The translations under genes were made by a program, and so were the position numbers. Source: Neoarius graeffei (lineage: Eukaryota; Chordata; Actinopteri; Siluriformes; Ariidae). From it: a DNA stretch of 64,000 nucleotides. The stretch lies in assembly GCF_027579695.1 (NCBI RefSeq), contig NC_083570.1:9897551-9961550 (forward strand), in the 5' to 3' direction. Numbering within the stretch: the stretch's first letter is position 1; each line of letters begins with the position of its first letter. The notes beneath the pieces were generated by a model. The model was not told the DNA's origin and did no database searches. It saw nothing but the letters and a program-made list of their open reading frames with translations. Shown here piece by piece: positions 55,355 through 64,000 of the stretch.

Positions 55355-58300
55355 GTGTGTGAGAGTGTAGGGGGAGGTGACCATGTGTTTCTAAGTAGAA
55401 CAAAAGAGTTAGCTTTAGTTGCTAGCTAAGATGTGTGTGTGTGTGTGTCCACATGGTAGAGGCCTTGTGGCCTAAACAAAAGGTTAGCCTAGCTTGCTAA
55501 CGAGACAAAAGAATTAGCCGTGTGTTGCTAGCTAAGCTAGCTTATAACATTACTAAATCCACTGAAGTCTTGATGAGGTAAAAAAATATGTAATAATGAA
55601 ATTAAGGGTTAGAAAGGAATAGAGAGAGAGAGCATGCAAAAGCCTATCTATTAAGCAATTGAGAGATCAAAACAAAATAGAACAATCAATTCAACACCGA
55701 GTGTCTACAGTGTACACAATTAAACAATTCCTGAGTTTAATTCACACTCCTTAATAAAGCTAATTCCTAAGACTAGTTTTTGCCCAAATGCCAGTCTCTT
55801 ACTTCAGTATCTTGCTCCCAGTGCAAGATTATAGAGATGTTCCGAAACTTTTGGAGTCCACAGGAGCACGTGAGTCGCTTCTGTAGAAAGCAGAGAATTC
55901 TTGGTCCGACGCTTCATAGTTTGTGGGAAGAAAGTCTCTGATCAAACAATGTGCACAGCGCTTTTTAGTCAGAAGGAATCCGGTCGCTTCTAACTTTTAA
56001 TTAAACTGCTTGGGCTGCAGTCATACGTACTTATAATAAACACATAAAAACCGGTTGTAACTTGTCCGAGTTAGATCGCGTGATTCTGGATTTTTACCGT
56101 GGCCAGTGGTAAACAAAATGCATTAAATCGTGGATGCTCTGAGAGCAGATGTCTCCTTTGTCTGTTACCGTGTGGTTCACAGAGCCGAGGAGAGAGTGTC
56201 TCTTTATGCCTACGGATGCAAGTCCTAGAACCAAAGAGGAAGTGTGGTGGATTTCCGGGTCACTTATAGAGTCGGGGTGGTAGTGACGTCATGGAGGACG
56301 TGACGTAGGTGATCCCGCCCAGCCGTGACGTAGGTCACCGCGGAAGTTAGTTGATGGGATTTGTAGTCCTTAGATGGGACGTGACTGTTGGTGAGAATGA
56401 AGTGTGCCTTAGTTACTCATGGCTTCATGGAGGATGTGACGTAGGTGATCCCATCCAGGCGTGACGTAGGTCAACGCGGAAGTTGGTTGGTGGGATCTGT
56501 AGTTTCTTAAAGGGACTGTGGCATTGTACTTACAACAGAAAGGCCCTCGCCGGCCACTGGGCTCGAACCCGGACCTTCTTGCTGTGAGGCGACAGTGCTA
56601 ACCACTACACCACCATGCCGCCCCCTGTCCACCTCTGCTAATTATTAAATAAATATACACAAAACAGGATGAATATATTTCAGTATGTTATGGAATTACG
56701 TATGGATATCAGAATGTCACATTTATATCACTATCTTTGAATCAAATTTAGCTCCATTAGGCGATTGATTAACTAATTTAGTGTTACAGTATAAATGAGA
56801 CACATTTCTGCACCTCTAATGTTGTGTGTGTGTGTGGGAGAGAGAGAGGGGTTTTGATCTGCGTGTAGTGTGTACCTAAGGAGGTTGAACTGACGACCTT
56901 CTATACAAGGTTGAATATATATTAAACCTCCTTAGGTACACACTACACACAGATCAAAACCTCTCTCTCTGTGCACTTATAAGCAGTGATGGGAATAACA
57001 GCGTTAGAAATAAACGACGTTACTAACGGCGTTACTTTTTTTAGTAACGAGTAATCTAACTAATTACTTTTTACATCGTTATAACGCCGTTCCCGTTACT
57101 TACAATAAAATGCTCTCCGTTACTTTACTAAAGCTGTTTTCATCTGGCATGCTGCTCGCTCAGCCTTTCTTTCCTCTGCTTTAGTGTGGGGCGGGGAGAT
57201 GCGAGACAACGGCATAGTAAGCCAATCAGAGTAGATTTGGACAGCATACTTAGGTAGGCGCCGCCTACTGCACTCCTGCGCACACTTTCAATCAGAAGAG
57301 CCAGCAATGGCGAGCGGTCAGCCCAACACTGCGCTTTCACATTGTAAATACAGCCATTACTTTTCATTACTTGAAATAAAAGGCAAAAATGTCTACGTGC
57401 AATGCAAATTATGTCGAGGAACAAAGCGTTTGTCCTCGTCAGTGGCCAGTAATTAGTAACATAATTTTAATAACTACAAAAATATATTAAATTTGATAGA
57501 TGTCTTATCTCACATTGTCCCACAAAAATATTAATATAGTGTAGATAATGTTACTAATTGGTTCTGTTAAGTGTCCATTTCAGTCATTAAACACATTTAA
57601 CATTCACTTTTATTATGATTACACTAACTGAATTTGATTTTTTTTTTTGGGGGGGGGGGGTGTAACACAAAATGTAATGGAATAATTACTTTCCCTGGTA
57701 ATTAGTTACTTTTATGACAAAGTAACTCCGTTACTAACTCAGTTACTTTTTGGGAAAAGTAACTAGTAACTATAACTAATTACTTTTTGAAAGTAGCTTG
57801 CCCAACACTGCTTATAAGGGAGAACATGGCCCACTCTGCACTGTGGAGAACAGCTGAAATAATCCTGACTGCATGATCGGGGGGTAACAGTGAAATGAGA
57901 GAGCACGGGGAACACATTTACCTCATTATTGAGCTTATTATTTGTTCATTCTTTCATGTGAACATTTGTTTATTTAATTAAAAACACCCTTGGAAAAAAA
58001 ATTGGCAAAAACATTAAATAGTTTCATTAATTAATTACCATATTATAGATGTAATACTTCCAGATGATACTATATATTATTTTAAACACTTTATATTTCA
58101 TTAGATTTTGGTTAAAAACAAGCGCCATGTGATGTTATCGACTGGATTTAGCAACTACTAATGCCTTCAGCAACGACAGTATGATTGCCTTTAGCAGCTA
58201 CTAATGCCTATATCGGGACACAAAATGCAAAGATGCTCTTCGTCCTGTTGCTCTTTAGACTCCTTCTTATAAGTGAGTTCGGGAAAACCACATACAGAGA

Positions 58301-59173
58301 CAACGTTCATTCCTTAAGAGAGTCTCTCAACTCTCTCTTTAGGTCTAAAGGGCAACGTTATCAGGAAACCCACCCCAAACCAGATTACCACCATCACTGA
58401 AGATAAATTTAACACTCTGTTCACCAGAACACAGACAATTTTAATCAGCTTTTACAGAATCCTTCTGATTGAGACACACATTGAAATTAAAGTTCAAATC
58501 ATATCACTGACTAAAGCACCTGTTTCTAGATGGGAAACTATAATTAAGATGATTTAATTCTGGAAAGATTTCTAGTTCTCACCTGTTTCTCAGCTCTTTC
58601 TGCTGCGGCTGTGATGGTGTCGTGACCTTTGTGATGATCCATCGTACACAAATAACAGATGCAGGTTTGATCAGTACGACAGTAGATCTCAATCAGCTTG
58701 TTATGTTCAGAGCAGATCTTCTCTTGCAGTTTTGCTGAGGCTTCAATTAATGTGTGTTTTTTCAAAGCAGGACGTTCAAGATGAGGTTTCAGATGAGTTT
58801 CACAATAAGAAGCCAAACACATCAGACAGGACTTGACGGCTTTGTGTTTTCTCCCGGTGCAGAAATCACACTCCACATCTCCAGGTCCAGCGTAACAGTG
58901 AGCAGGAGAAGCAGCTTGGACTTCAGTCTTCTTTAGTTTCTCCACCACTTCATCCAGCATGTTGTTTCTGCGTAGAACAGGCCTTGTCGTGAAAGTGTCT
59001 CTGCACTGAGGACAGCTGTAGACGCCCTTCTGATCCTCCTGATCCCAGCAGCCATTAATACACACCTTACAGAAACTGTGACCACAGGGGATAGTTACCG
59101 GATCCTTCAGGAGATCCAGACACACTGGACACATGAACTGGTCCTGAACTACTGAAATACTGGCTTCGGCCAT
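50938..59173 (-). CDS. Gene B: finTRIM-like E3 ubiquitin ligase (TRIM16/TRIM25-like), complete
   Basis: Six exons: 59173-58583, 52647-52552, 52396-52163, 52030-51859, 51660-51601, 51467-50938; all GT/AG, consistent phases, 560 codons plus stop. RING (about residues 15-57), B-box1 and B-box2 (about 102-184) keep their Cys/His residues; coiled coil 198-307; linker 308-384; PRY/SPRY 385-560. Role as for gene A. Exon lengths match A except exon 1 (3 codons fewer), exon 4 (1 codon more) and the SPRY exon (4 codons fewer). Intron 1 is 5.9 kb against 1.6 kb in A because of transposon and LTR insertions and an inverted duplication, which may slow or alter splicing. Confidence 0.9.
51543..51592. repeat. 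(GT)n microsatellite
   Basis: About 25 GT units in gene B intron 5, close to the donor, shared with gene A. Confidence 0.95.
51601..51660 (-). CDS. Gene B exon 5 (linker)
   Basis: 60 bp, [19 protein letters not shown], same protein as A; donor GTACAT is slightly weaker than A's GTAAAT. The following intron is only 133 bp. Confidence 0.88.
51859..52030 (-). CDS. Gene B exon 4 (linker)
   Basis: 172 bp: [35 protein letters not shown], ending FNKIPPH. It has one codon more than A (HQH against QH). Confidence 0.88.
52163..52396 (-). CDS. Gene B exon 3 (coiled coil, 234 bp)
   Basis: 78 codons identical in protein to genes A and C. A long (CA)n run lies just upstream of the acceptor. Confidence 0.92.
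52407..52446. repeat. (CA)n microsatellite
   Basis: About 20 CA units beside the exon 3 acceptor of gene B. Genes A and C have shorter runs at the same place. Confidence 0.95.
52552..52647 (-). CDS. Gene B exon 2 (coiled coil, 96 bp)
   Basis: 32 codons identical in protein to gene A exon 2. It is separated from exon 1 by about 5.9 kb. Confidence 0.92.
52757..52815. repeat. (GT)n(GA)n microsatellite
   Basis: Compound run in gene B intron 1, longer than the gene A equivalent. Confidence 0.93.
53045..53167. repeat. Inverted duplication forming a 55-bp-arm hairpin
   Basis: Left arm 53045-53099 (TCAAGATACATGATTTCTC to TGATGGCAGAA) and right arm 53113-53167 are inverted copies with a 13-base spacer; I count one mismatch. 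Gene A has only the left arm (30208-30263), so the right arm was added in gene B. Confidence 0.93.
53168..54619. other. Intron sequence without recognised feature
   Basis: Part of gene B intron 1 absent from gene A. A short imperfect inverted repeat around GATGGAACGGGACATCAC (53961) and GTCCCACCCCGTTCCATC (54026) may be a worn MITE. No coding signal. Confidence 0.4.
54938..55075. repeat. 27-bp minisatellite
   Basis: About five units of AAATCAGTCTCATTAATAAT CTCATT near the left end of the LTR-like element. Confidence 0.9.
55312..55364. repeat. (GT)n microsatellite
   Basis: About 25 GT units, one GC interruption, inside the LTR-like element. Confidence 0.93.
56280..56525. repeat. Tandem duplication of about 110 bp with GTGACGTAGGT motifs
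   Basis: Two units, about 56287-56395 and 56425-56520, share ATGGAGGACGTGACGTAGGT, GATCCC, CGTGACGTAGGTCA and GCGGAAGTTRGTTG. The repeated TGACGTAG cores resemble CRE/ATF-like sites and could be promoter elements of an LTR; that is inference. Confidence 0.7.
56841..56970. repeat. Hairpin with 46-bp arms
   Basis: Left arm 56841-56886 and right arm 56925-56970 are inverted copies (GTGTGTACCTAAGGAGGTT and AACCTCCTTAGGTACACAC) with a 38-base loop; I count one mismatch. Lies in gene B intron 1. Confidence 0.9.
56984..57810 (+). mobile_element. hAT MITE with perfect 8-bp duplication
   Basis: Ends CAGTGATGGGAATAAC and inverted GCTTGCCCAACACTG; subterminal AGTAACTNNGTTACT repeats. CTTATAAG duplicated at 56976-56983 and 57811-57818. 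Carries only a BED-finger start (57307-57453). Confidence 0.93.
57307..57453 (+). pseudogene. hAT transposase BED-finger start fragment
   Basis: 48 codons: [40 protein letters not shown] and a stop. The CKLC pair is the first half of a BED finger; the histidines are lost to the internal deletion that made the MITE. Confidence 0.65.
57819..58160. other. Intron sequence without recognised feature
   Basis: AT-rich part of gene B intron 1. Homology to gene A intron 1 resumes at about 58165. Confidence 0.4.
58583..59173 (-). CDS. Gene B exon 1 (RING, B-boxes)
   Basis: 197 codons, [18 protein letters not shown] to AAERAEKQ. A longer frame continues upstream, but the ATG here matches gene A's start and the homology ends there. 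B-box differences from [12 protein letters not shown] and [13 protein letters not shown]. Confidence 0.92.
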
Positions 59174-59404
59174 TTTCCTGAAATCACACCGAGAGAGAGA
59201 GAGACTTCCTGTTTCTGTGTGTGAAAGACCAAGAGAGGAGGCACGCAAACACAGAGAGATCATGAACACTCCTCTATTAACCATTTCATCTCCCTTCAGT
59301 GCAGAAATATAACCCATGTTGCTGTACTGATTAGAATTAATTTCATGACATTTTATGAAAGTTGATTCATTGGACTCGACTAAAATGTCCAAAAAAAAGT
59401 AAAA

Positions 59405-61041
59405 AAAAAAATCATCAATGAGAATTGATCATAAAGAGGACACAGAAGGTCACTGGTTAATGGTGATAGTGGAGATTAATGATAAACATTATATCTTACT
59501 ATGTATGGGTGGTTATAACAATAATGCGATCAATAGAGGCATGTACTCAAAACGAAGTAAATTTGTTAACGAATGGAAAACATCATATACTTCAGTAAAA
59601 GTGATAATGGGCGGAGACTTTAACATAGCCCCTGATTCATGGTTAGATCGAATACCTCACAGGAATCCACAACCTGTTTACAGCCACATTATACTGAATT
59701 TGTGAACAACAATGAATGTAATTGATTTTTGGAGGTCATCAAACCCAACTTGTATTCAATATACATGGTTTAATGCTGCAGGAAACGGTCAGTGTTCAAG
59801 ACTAGATTACTGGCTTATCGCTTGTGAGCTGTATAATGATATTTTAGATTGTGAAATTTCAGCCTCTCCGCTCACAGACCATTGTACGATTAGTCTAAAC
59901 CTATTCACGTCTCAGCAACATAAGATCCTTCCTAATATCTGGAAATTTAATCACGACTTATTACAGCACGGTGAATTTTGTGATCAGGTGAAGTCTCTTA
60001 TTTTGGAGGTTGAAGAGTTAGACATGTCTGATAGGAGTAAATGGGAATGGTTTAAGTTTAAGCTCAAACAAATAGCAATTGGCATGGGTAAAAAACTTTC
60101 ACATACCGTATAAGGAAACAAGAACAAAAGGGTCTGATTGATAAAATTAATACATTAGTAAATAACACACAACTATCCTTCGAAAACATTTCAGAATTAC
60201 AGTCACTGCAGTCTCAACTAGATGAAATGTACACAATAAAGGCAAATGGAGCTTCCACTCGACCAGGAGCTAGATGGATCGAACAGGGTGAAAAAAGTTC
60301 ATCATACTTCTTCGGACATGAAAATCAAAGACAAACTCAGAAAAAAATGAGTCAGCTTATGACCAATGATAATATAATAGAAGATCAGAAATGAGTACAG
60401 GATGAAATTTGCTTCTTTTATTGTAACTTAAATTTAATAAATCAGAATGTGACGTCTTATTTTATCCCATCAATGATGACATAAAAAAACTGGATGAAGA
60501 AGACAAAGATACACTTGATGAGGAATGAACTATAACAGAAATTGAAACTGCATTAAAACAAATGAAAAATGGTAAATCACCAGGAATCGATGGCTTAACA
60601 TCTGAATTTTTAAAATATTTTTGGATGTATATTAAAAAAATATATTATATAGAGCATTTTTAGAATGCATTCACAAAGGATGTTTATCCGCGACTATGAA
60701 GACAGGCTTAATAACCTTGCTACCAAAACCCAAAAAAAGACTTCTTGTTGCTAAGCAATTGGAGACCTATAACCTTACTATGCAATGATTATAAATTACT
60801 TGCCTTAGTATCTGCTAATCATCTAAAACATGTACTTGTAAAACATGTAGACGAATATCAATCAGCCTTCATGAAGGGAAGATATATTCAAAACCACGTC
60901 CGACTGATTCTGGATATGATTGATTACCAATCAATTATTCAGTCAGATAGTGTCGTTTTATTTCTAGAATTTTTCAAAGCATTCGACACTGTGGAACACG
61001 ATTTTATGTTTATAAAACTCAAAAAACTTGGATTTGGAATC
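59405..61041 (+). mobile_element. L1-Tx1-like LINE fragment
   Basis: An endonuclease part (59418-60113) has VIMGGDFNIAPDSWLDR and SRLDYWLI...PLTDHC (APE catalytic motifs). A linker has GARWIEQGEKSSSYFF, and an RT part (60745-61041) has NWRPITLLCNDYKLLA, YQSAFMKGRYIQNHVRL and FFKAFDTVEHDF. Several stops break it. The 3' side ends abruptly at the LINE copy at 61042. It begins right upstream of gene B, in opposite orientation. Confidence 0.82.
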
Positions 61042-61050
61042 TTTTCTTAG
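59418..61050 (+). pseudogene. L1-Tx1 ORF2 fragments (endonuclease and N-terminal RT)
   Basis: Three main frames: 59418-59705, 59712-60113 and 60745-61050, with smaller pieces at 60240-60400. In the RT the catalytic D of AFDTVEHD is present, and the YADD part is missing. Stops and shifts show it is long dead. Confidence 0.8.
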
Positions 61051-61258
61051 GAGCACCCATGCTTCTCATTCCTGTGGATCGCTGACTGAAGAAAAGCTGT
61101 TTAGGAAGTTGTTTTGCGTCCATTTTAACATGTCCATACCACCTCAGCCTATTTTGCTGAAGCATAGCCTCAATGCTTGTTAAGGAGGTTCTATCAAGAA
61201 TTGCAGCATTGGTAACACGATCATACCATTGGGCGTTCATGATGGATCGTAGGTATCT

Positions 61259-62384
61259 TCAGTGAAATTTCTCAAGTTGTTTTACTTGATATTGGTACGT
61301 AGTCCATGTTTTTGACCCATACAGGAGCGTTGGTATCATAGTGGCTTTATAGACTCTTATTTTAGTTTTCAACTCAAGTTCGTGATGATCAAAAACATGC
61401 TTACGTAGCTTGCCAAAAGCTGTTGCTCCAGCACTGATGTTGTTATTAATTTCATGGTCAAGGGAAATATCACTTGACACATAGTTGATGAGATATTTAA
61501 AGTGTGGGACTACCTTAAGAACAGTTCCATCCACAGAAATTTCAGGTTGGGTGGTGATTGGGATGGAGGTGTCAGAGGCAGGTCGACACACAACCTCTGT
61601 TTTAGTGCAGTTCAGTGATAGCCTGAGTCTTTTGTAGGCTTCTGCAAAGGCATCTGTGATTCTCTGCAAGCCAGCTTCTGAGTATGAACAGAGCGCAGCA
61701 TCATCAGCATACTGAAGTTCCACAACTGAGGCTGTAGTCACCTTAGTTTTAGCTTGCAGATGACATAGATAGTTTATTGATATGATGGTACAATCTGTAT
61801 TCCATGATTAGAAGAAGAACAACAACAACTTTATTCATCACATGTACACTTGTGAAATTCCTCTCTGCATTTAACCCATCTGAAGCAGTGAACGCACACG
61901 TGAGCAATGAGCACAAACACGTACTCAGAGCAGTGGGCAGCCGTGCTACAGCAGCCAGGGAGCAGTTAGGGGTTAGGTGCCTCGCTCAAGAGCACCTCAG
62001 CCTAAGGCCACCCCATGTTAACCTAACTACATGTCTTTGGACTCTGGGGGAAACCGGAGCACCCGGAGGAAACCCACGCAGACTCTACACAGAAAGGCCC
62101 CCGTCAGCTGCTGGGCTCAAACCCAGAAACTTCTTGCTGTGAGGCGACAGTGCTGACCACTACACCACCGTGCTGCCCAGATTATGTAGATTCGGCTTGG
62201 CGACATGCAGGATAACACCTGTGAAGAGATCAAACAATGTAGTGGCTACACAGCCTTGTTTTACACTAATTTTCACAGGAAAAGGTTCCAGTTCTTCATC
62301 TTCACAGGGAACAGAAACAGTCATCCCATCATGGAGAAGACGAATCATTGTGATCAGTTTATCTGGGCCCCAGGAATTCTCCAA
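61259..62384 (-). pseudogene. LINE reverse transcriptase fragments (copy 2)
   Basis: 62384-62160 reads NSWGPDKLITMIRLLHDGMT and VKQGCVATTLFDLFTG; 61741-61259 reads ELQYADDAALCSYSEAGL and LYGSKTWTTYQYQVKQLE. The SINE separates them. The VKQGC box is intact here but mutated in copy 1. Confidence 0.75.
61809..62180 (-). mobile_element. SINE (type II), uninterrupted
   Basis: Antisense, from AAGAAGAACAACAACAACTT to CACTACACCACCGTGCTGCC. Same site in the LINE as the copy at 21447-22245, without the L2 insertion, and so gives the pre-insertion state. Confidence 0.92.
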
Positions 62385-62629
62385 AGAACCTCTCTATTGA
62401 CTGAGAGCAAAAGATACTAAGAAATACTGAATAATGCAGAACTCCAACATCATGAAGCTGAGAAATTTACTGGATTTATTGTCTTTTTTTTTAAGAGACT
62501 AACAAGCTGCTGTTCCATGAAACCCGGTTACAGTATTACACACAGCAGGGACCGAATAAACCATTCATCTCATAATGAATCAATATTATTGATTATATTT
62601 ATGATAAGACAAATTTTCAGTCTGATTGA

Positions 62630-63128
62630 TTGATTCCAAACAGTAAAGGAGATATAAAAAAAAACAAAAATAAAAAATGCAATAATCAAAACATCGTCAT
62701 AAACAAACAGAATAGTGTAGCCACAAGGCAGTAACATAATATTATTCGGAAAGGATTAGGAAGAAGTAAATAACTTATCAAATCCTAACCCTCTATACCA
62801 CTGCTAATCAAACGTCACTTTCCACCATAATAAACTATATATACAGAAGAAAACAAAAGCAACAAACAAAAAATAAAACATACCAACATACGAAGACATA
62901 CCAACATGGTATAATATCGACCAAATCAAATCATATATCCAGATACTTATGTTATGCATATACACACACATACAATACGTACATACAGTACATACATATA
63001 CACATATACACATACCTATAACTATACACATATCCATACATACACAGACACCCATAATATCATAATTATGCATATTATGCATATATATTATATACAATTA
63101 TGCATATGTACACACACACACACACACA
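62630..63128. repeat. AT-rich and (CA)n low-complexity region
   Basis: Mixed CATA/CACA repeats, densest at 62955-63128. Frames here (TYTHTYNYTHIHTYTD-like) are repeat artefacts. Confidence 0.8.
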
Positions 63129-63138
63129 TATACATATA

Positions 63139-63690
63139 TATGGGATAGTATACAGGAACATCTGCAACCAGTATGGAATAGAAGTACCCAAGTCCCAATG
63201 GGCCATACCACAGAAGGTGGCTGAGAACAACAGGGCCAAGGTTCTGTGGGACTTCAGCTTCCAGACTGACAAACAGATCCTGGCTAACCAACCGGACATA
63301 GTGGTGGTGGACAAAGAGCAGAAGAGGGTGGTGGTGATAGATGTGGCGATCCCAGCTGACGCCAACATCAAGAAGAAGGAACATGAGAAACTTGAGAAGT
63401 ATCAAGGGTTGAAAGAGCAGCTGGAATGGATGTGGAAGGTCAAGGGTTGTGTGGTCCCCGTGGTAGTGGGGGCACTTGGGGCAGTAACCCCCAAACTGGG
63501 AGAGTGGCTCCAGCAAATCCCAGGAACAACATCTGAAGCCTCAGTCCAGAAGAGTGCAGTACTAGGAACATCGAAGATACTGTGCAGAACCCTCAAACTC
63601 CCAGGCCTCTGGTAGAGGACCCGAGCTTGAGGATGACATGGATACCACCCCCCCCGCCGGGGGTGAGAAGGAGATTTTTTTTTTATATAT
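63139..63690 (+). mobile_element. LINE 3' fragment with restriction-like endonuclease (R2/R4-like)
   Basis: The frame to 63615 reads WAIPQKVAENNRAKVLWDF, QILANQPDIVVVDKEQKRVV, VIDVAIPADANIKKKEHEKL, then GALGAVTPKLGEWLQQIPGT and LCRTLKLPGLW. PD and IDV in this spacing match the PD-(D/E)xK endonuclease near the C terminus of R2/R4-type LINEs. The frame is open over 150 codons, then a GC-rich 3' UTR and an (AT)n tail at 63680-63697. 5' truncated, so not mobile by itself. Confidence 0.72.
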
Positions 63691-63696
63691 ATATAT

Positions 63697-64000
63697 GTGG
63701 CACGGTGGTGTAGTGGTTAGCGCTGTCGCCTCACAACAAGAAGGTCCTGGGTTCGAGCCCTGGGGCCGGCGAGGGCCTTTCTGTGTGGAGTTTGCATGTT
63801 CTCCCCGTGTCCGCGTGGGTTTCCTCTGGGTGCTCCAGTTTCCCCCACAGTCCAAAGACATGCAGGTTAGGTTAACTGGTGACTCTAAATTGACAGTAGG
63901 TGTGAGTGTGAATGGTTGTCTGTGTCTATGTGTCAGCCCTGTGATGACCTGGCGACTTGTCCAGGGTGTACCCCGCCTTTCGCCCGTAGTCAGCTGGGAT
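63697..64000 (+). mobile_element. SINE (type I), running off the window
   Basis: Head GGCACGGTGGTGTAGTGG, B-box GGGTTCGAGCC, body to GCCCGTAGTCAGCTGGGAT at the window end. It is joined to the (AT)n tail of the LINE fragment, a usual landing site. Confidence 0.95.

Larger units (their letters stand above)
54909..56534. mobile_element. LTR-like element, 1.6 kb, TG...CA ends
   Basis: Starts TGTACCGTAGGTG and ends TTGTACTTACA, flanked by the 4-bp duplication ACAG. Terminal TG/CA and a 4-bp duplication suit a solo LTR, though 1.6 kb is long. It has a (GT)n run, a 27-bp tandem near the left end and a GTGACGTAGGTGATCCC duplication near the right end. No coding sequence, primer site or internal region was seen. 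Confidence 0.55.
54620..56624 (-). mobile_element. SINE (type I) split by an LTR-like insertion
   Basis: Antisense tail to body at 54620-54908 (TCCATCCATCCATC to ACTCCACACAG), head at 56535-56624 (AGAAAGGCCCTCGCCGGCC to CACCATGCCGCCCC). ACAG is repeated at both junctions (54905-54908, 56535-56538). Confidence 0.92.
61042..62622 (-). mobile_element. LINE copy 2 with nested SINE (composite)
   Basis: Same arrangement as 20457-22697: GVKQGC-type box (62384-62160, here VKQGCVATTLF), type II SINE, YADD part (61741-61259), LRWYGHVKMD part (61240-61042). Identity to copy 1 is high throughout, including non-coding 62385-62622. The C-terminal tail is cut at 61042. Confidence 0.78.

Noticed and set aside
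58544-59392. Longer gene B N terminus starting at 59392
   Set aside because: The extra 73 residues are upstream sequence homologous to the gene A non-coding flank; the internal MAEASISV start is shared by both genes.
62804-63148. Frames rich in Cys/Val/Tyr or Tyr/Thr/His
   Set aside because: Translations of the CA/CATA low-complexity region.

Overview
This is a vertebrate, almost certainly teleost, genomic window. The evidence is a tandem family of fish-type TRIM genes (finTRIM-like, often named TRIM16-like or TRIM25-like), Tc1/mariner, hAT and THAP transposons, L2, L1-Tx1 and R2-like LINEs, and abundant tRNA-derived SINEs. The SINE body resembles the elements I know from catfish, so a siluriform host is my best guess. 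That species-level guess is inference. No tRNA, rRNA or CRISPR was found.

Only three host genes are supported, all TRIM paralogues sharing the order RING, B-box1, B-box2, coiled coil, linker, PRY/SPRY. Gene A (minus, 31636 to 27230, six exons, 566 codons) and gene B (minus, 59173 to 50938, six exons, 560 codons) are complete, with consistent splice sites and reading phase. Gene C (plus, about 7137 to 20245) points the opposite way. It keeps coiled-coil, linker and SPRY exons in phase but has lost most of the RING and both B-boxes. The proteins should act as cytosolic ubiquitin ligases: RING binds E2, coiled coil dimerises, SPRY selects the target. Fish TRIMs of this kind are linked to antiviral responses.

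Layout. 1-7100: hAT elements, one with a perfect 8-bp target duplication and a palindromic insert. 7137-20245: gene C, whose last intron is 11.1 kb long because an L2 LINE landed there and then took insertions up to five layers deep. 20289-27229: a LINE/SINE composite, SINEs and a duplicated intergenic block. 27230-31860: gene A and its upstream region. 32320-43861: the same intergenic block followed by five Tc1/mariner copies, several nested, one hosting a 3.6-kb inverted-repeat element with a solo LTR and two SINEs. 43862-49395: THAP fragments, a 719-bp palindrome, a hAT C-terminal fragment and a pogo-like element. 50190-59400: gene B, with intron 1 swollen to 5.9 kb by a SINE split by a 1.6-kb LTR-like element and by a hAT MITE. 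59405-64000: L1-Tx1 and other LINE fragments, a second LINE/SINE composite, an R2-like endonuclease fragment and a SINE running off the end.

The most informative signals are a near-identical tract covering coiled-coil exons 2-3 in all three TRIM copies amid diverged sequence (gene conversion candidate), the in-frame loss of RING/B-box in gene C, an ISRE-like site present in gene A but deleted in gene B, and the datable stack of nested insertions. I found no convincing wholly new system.
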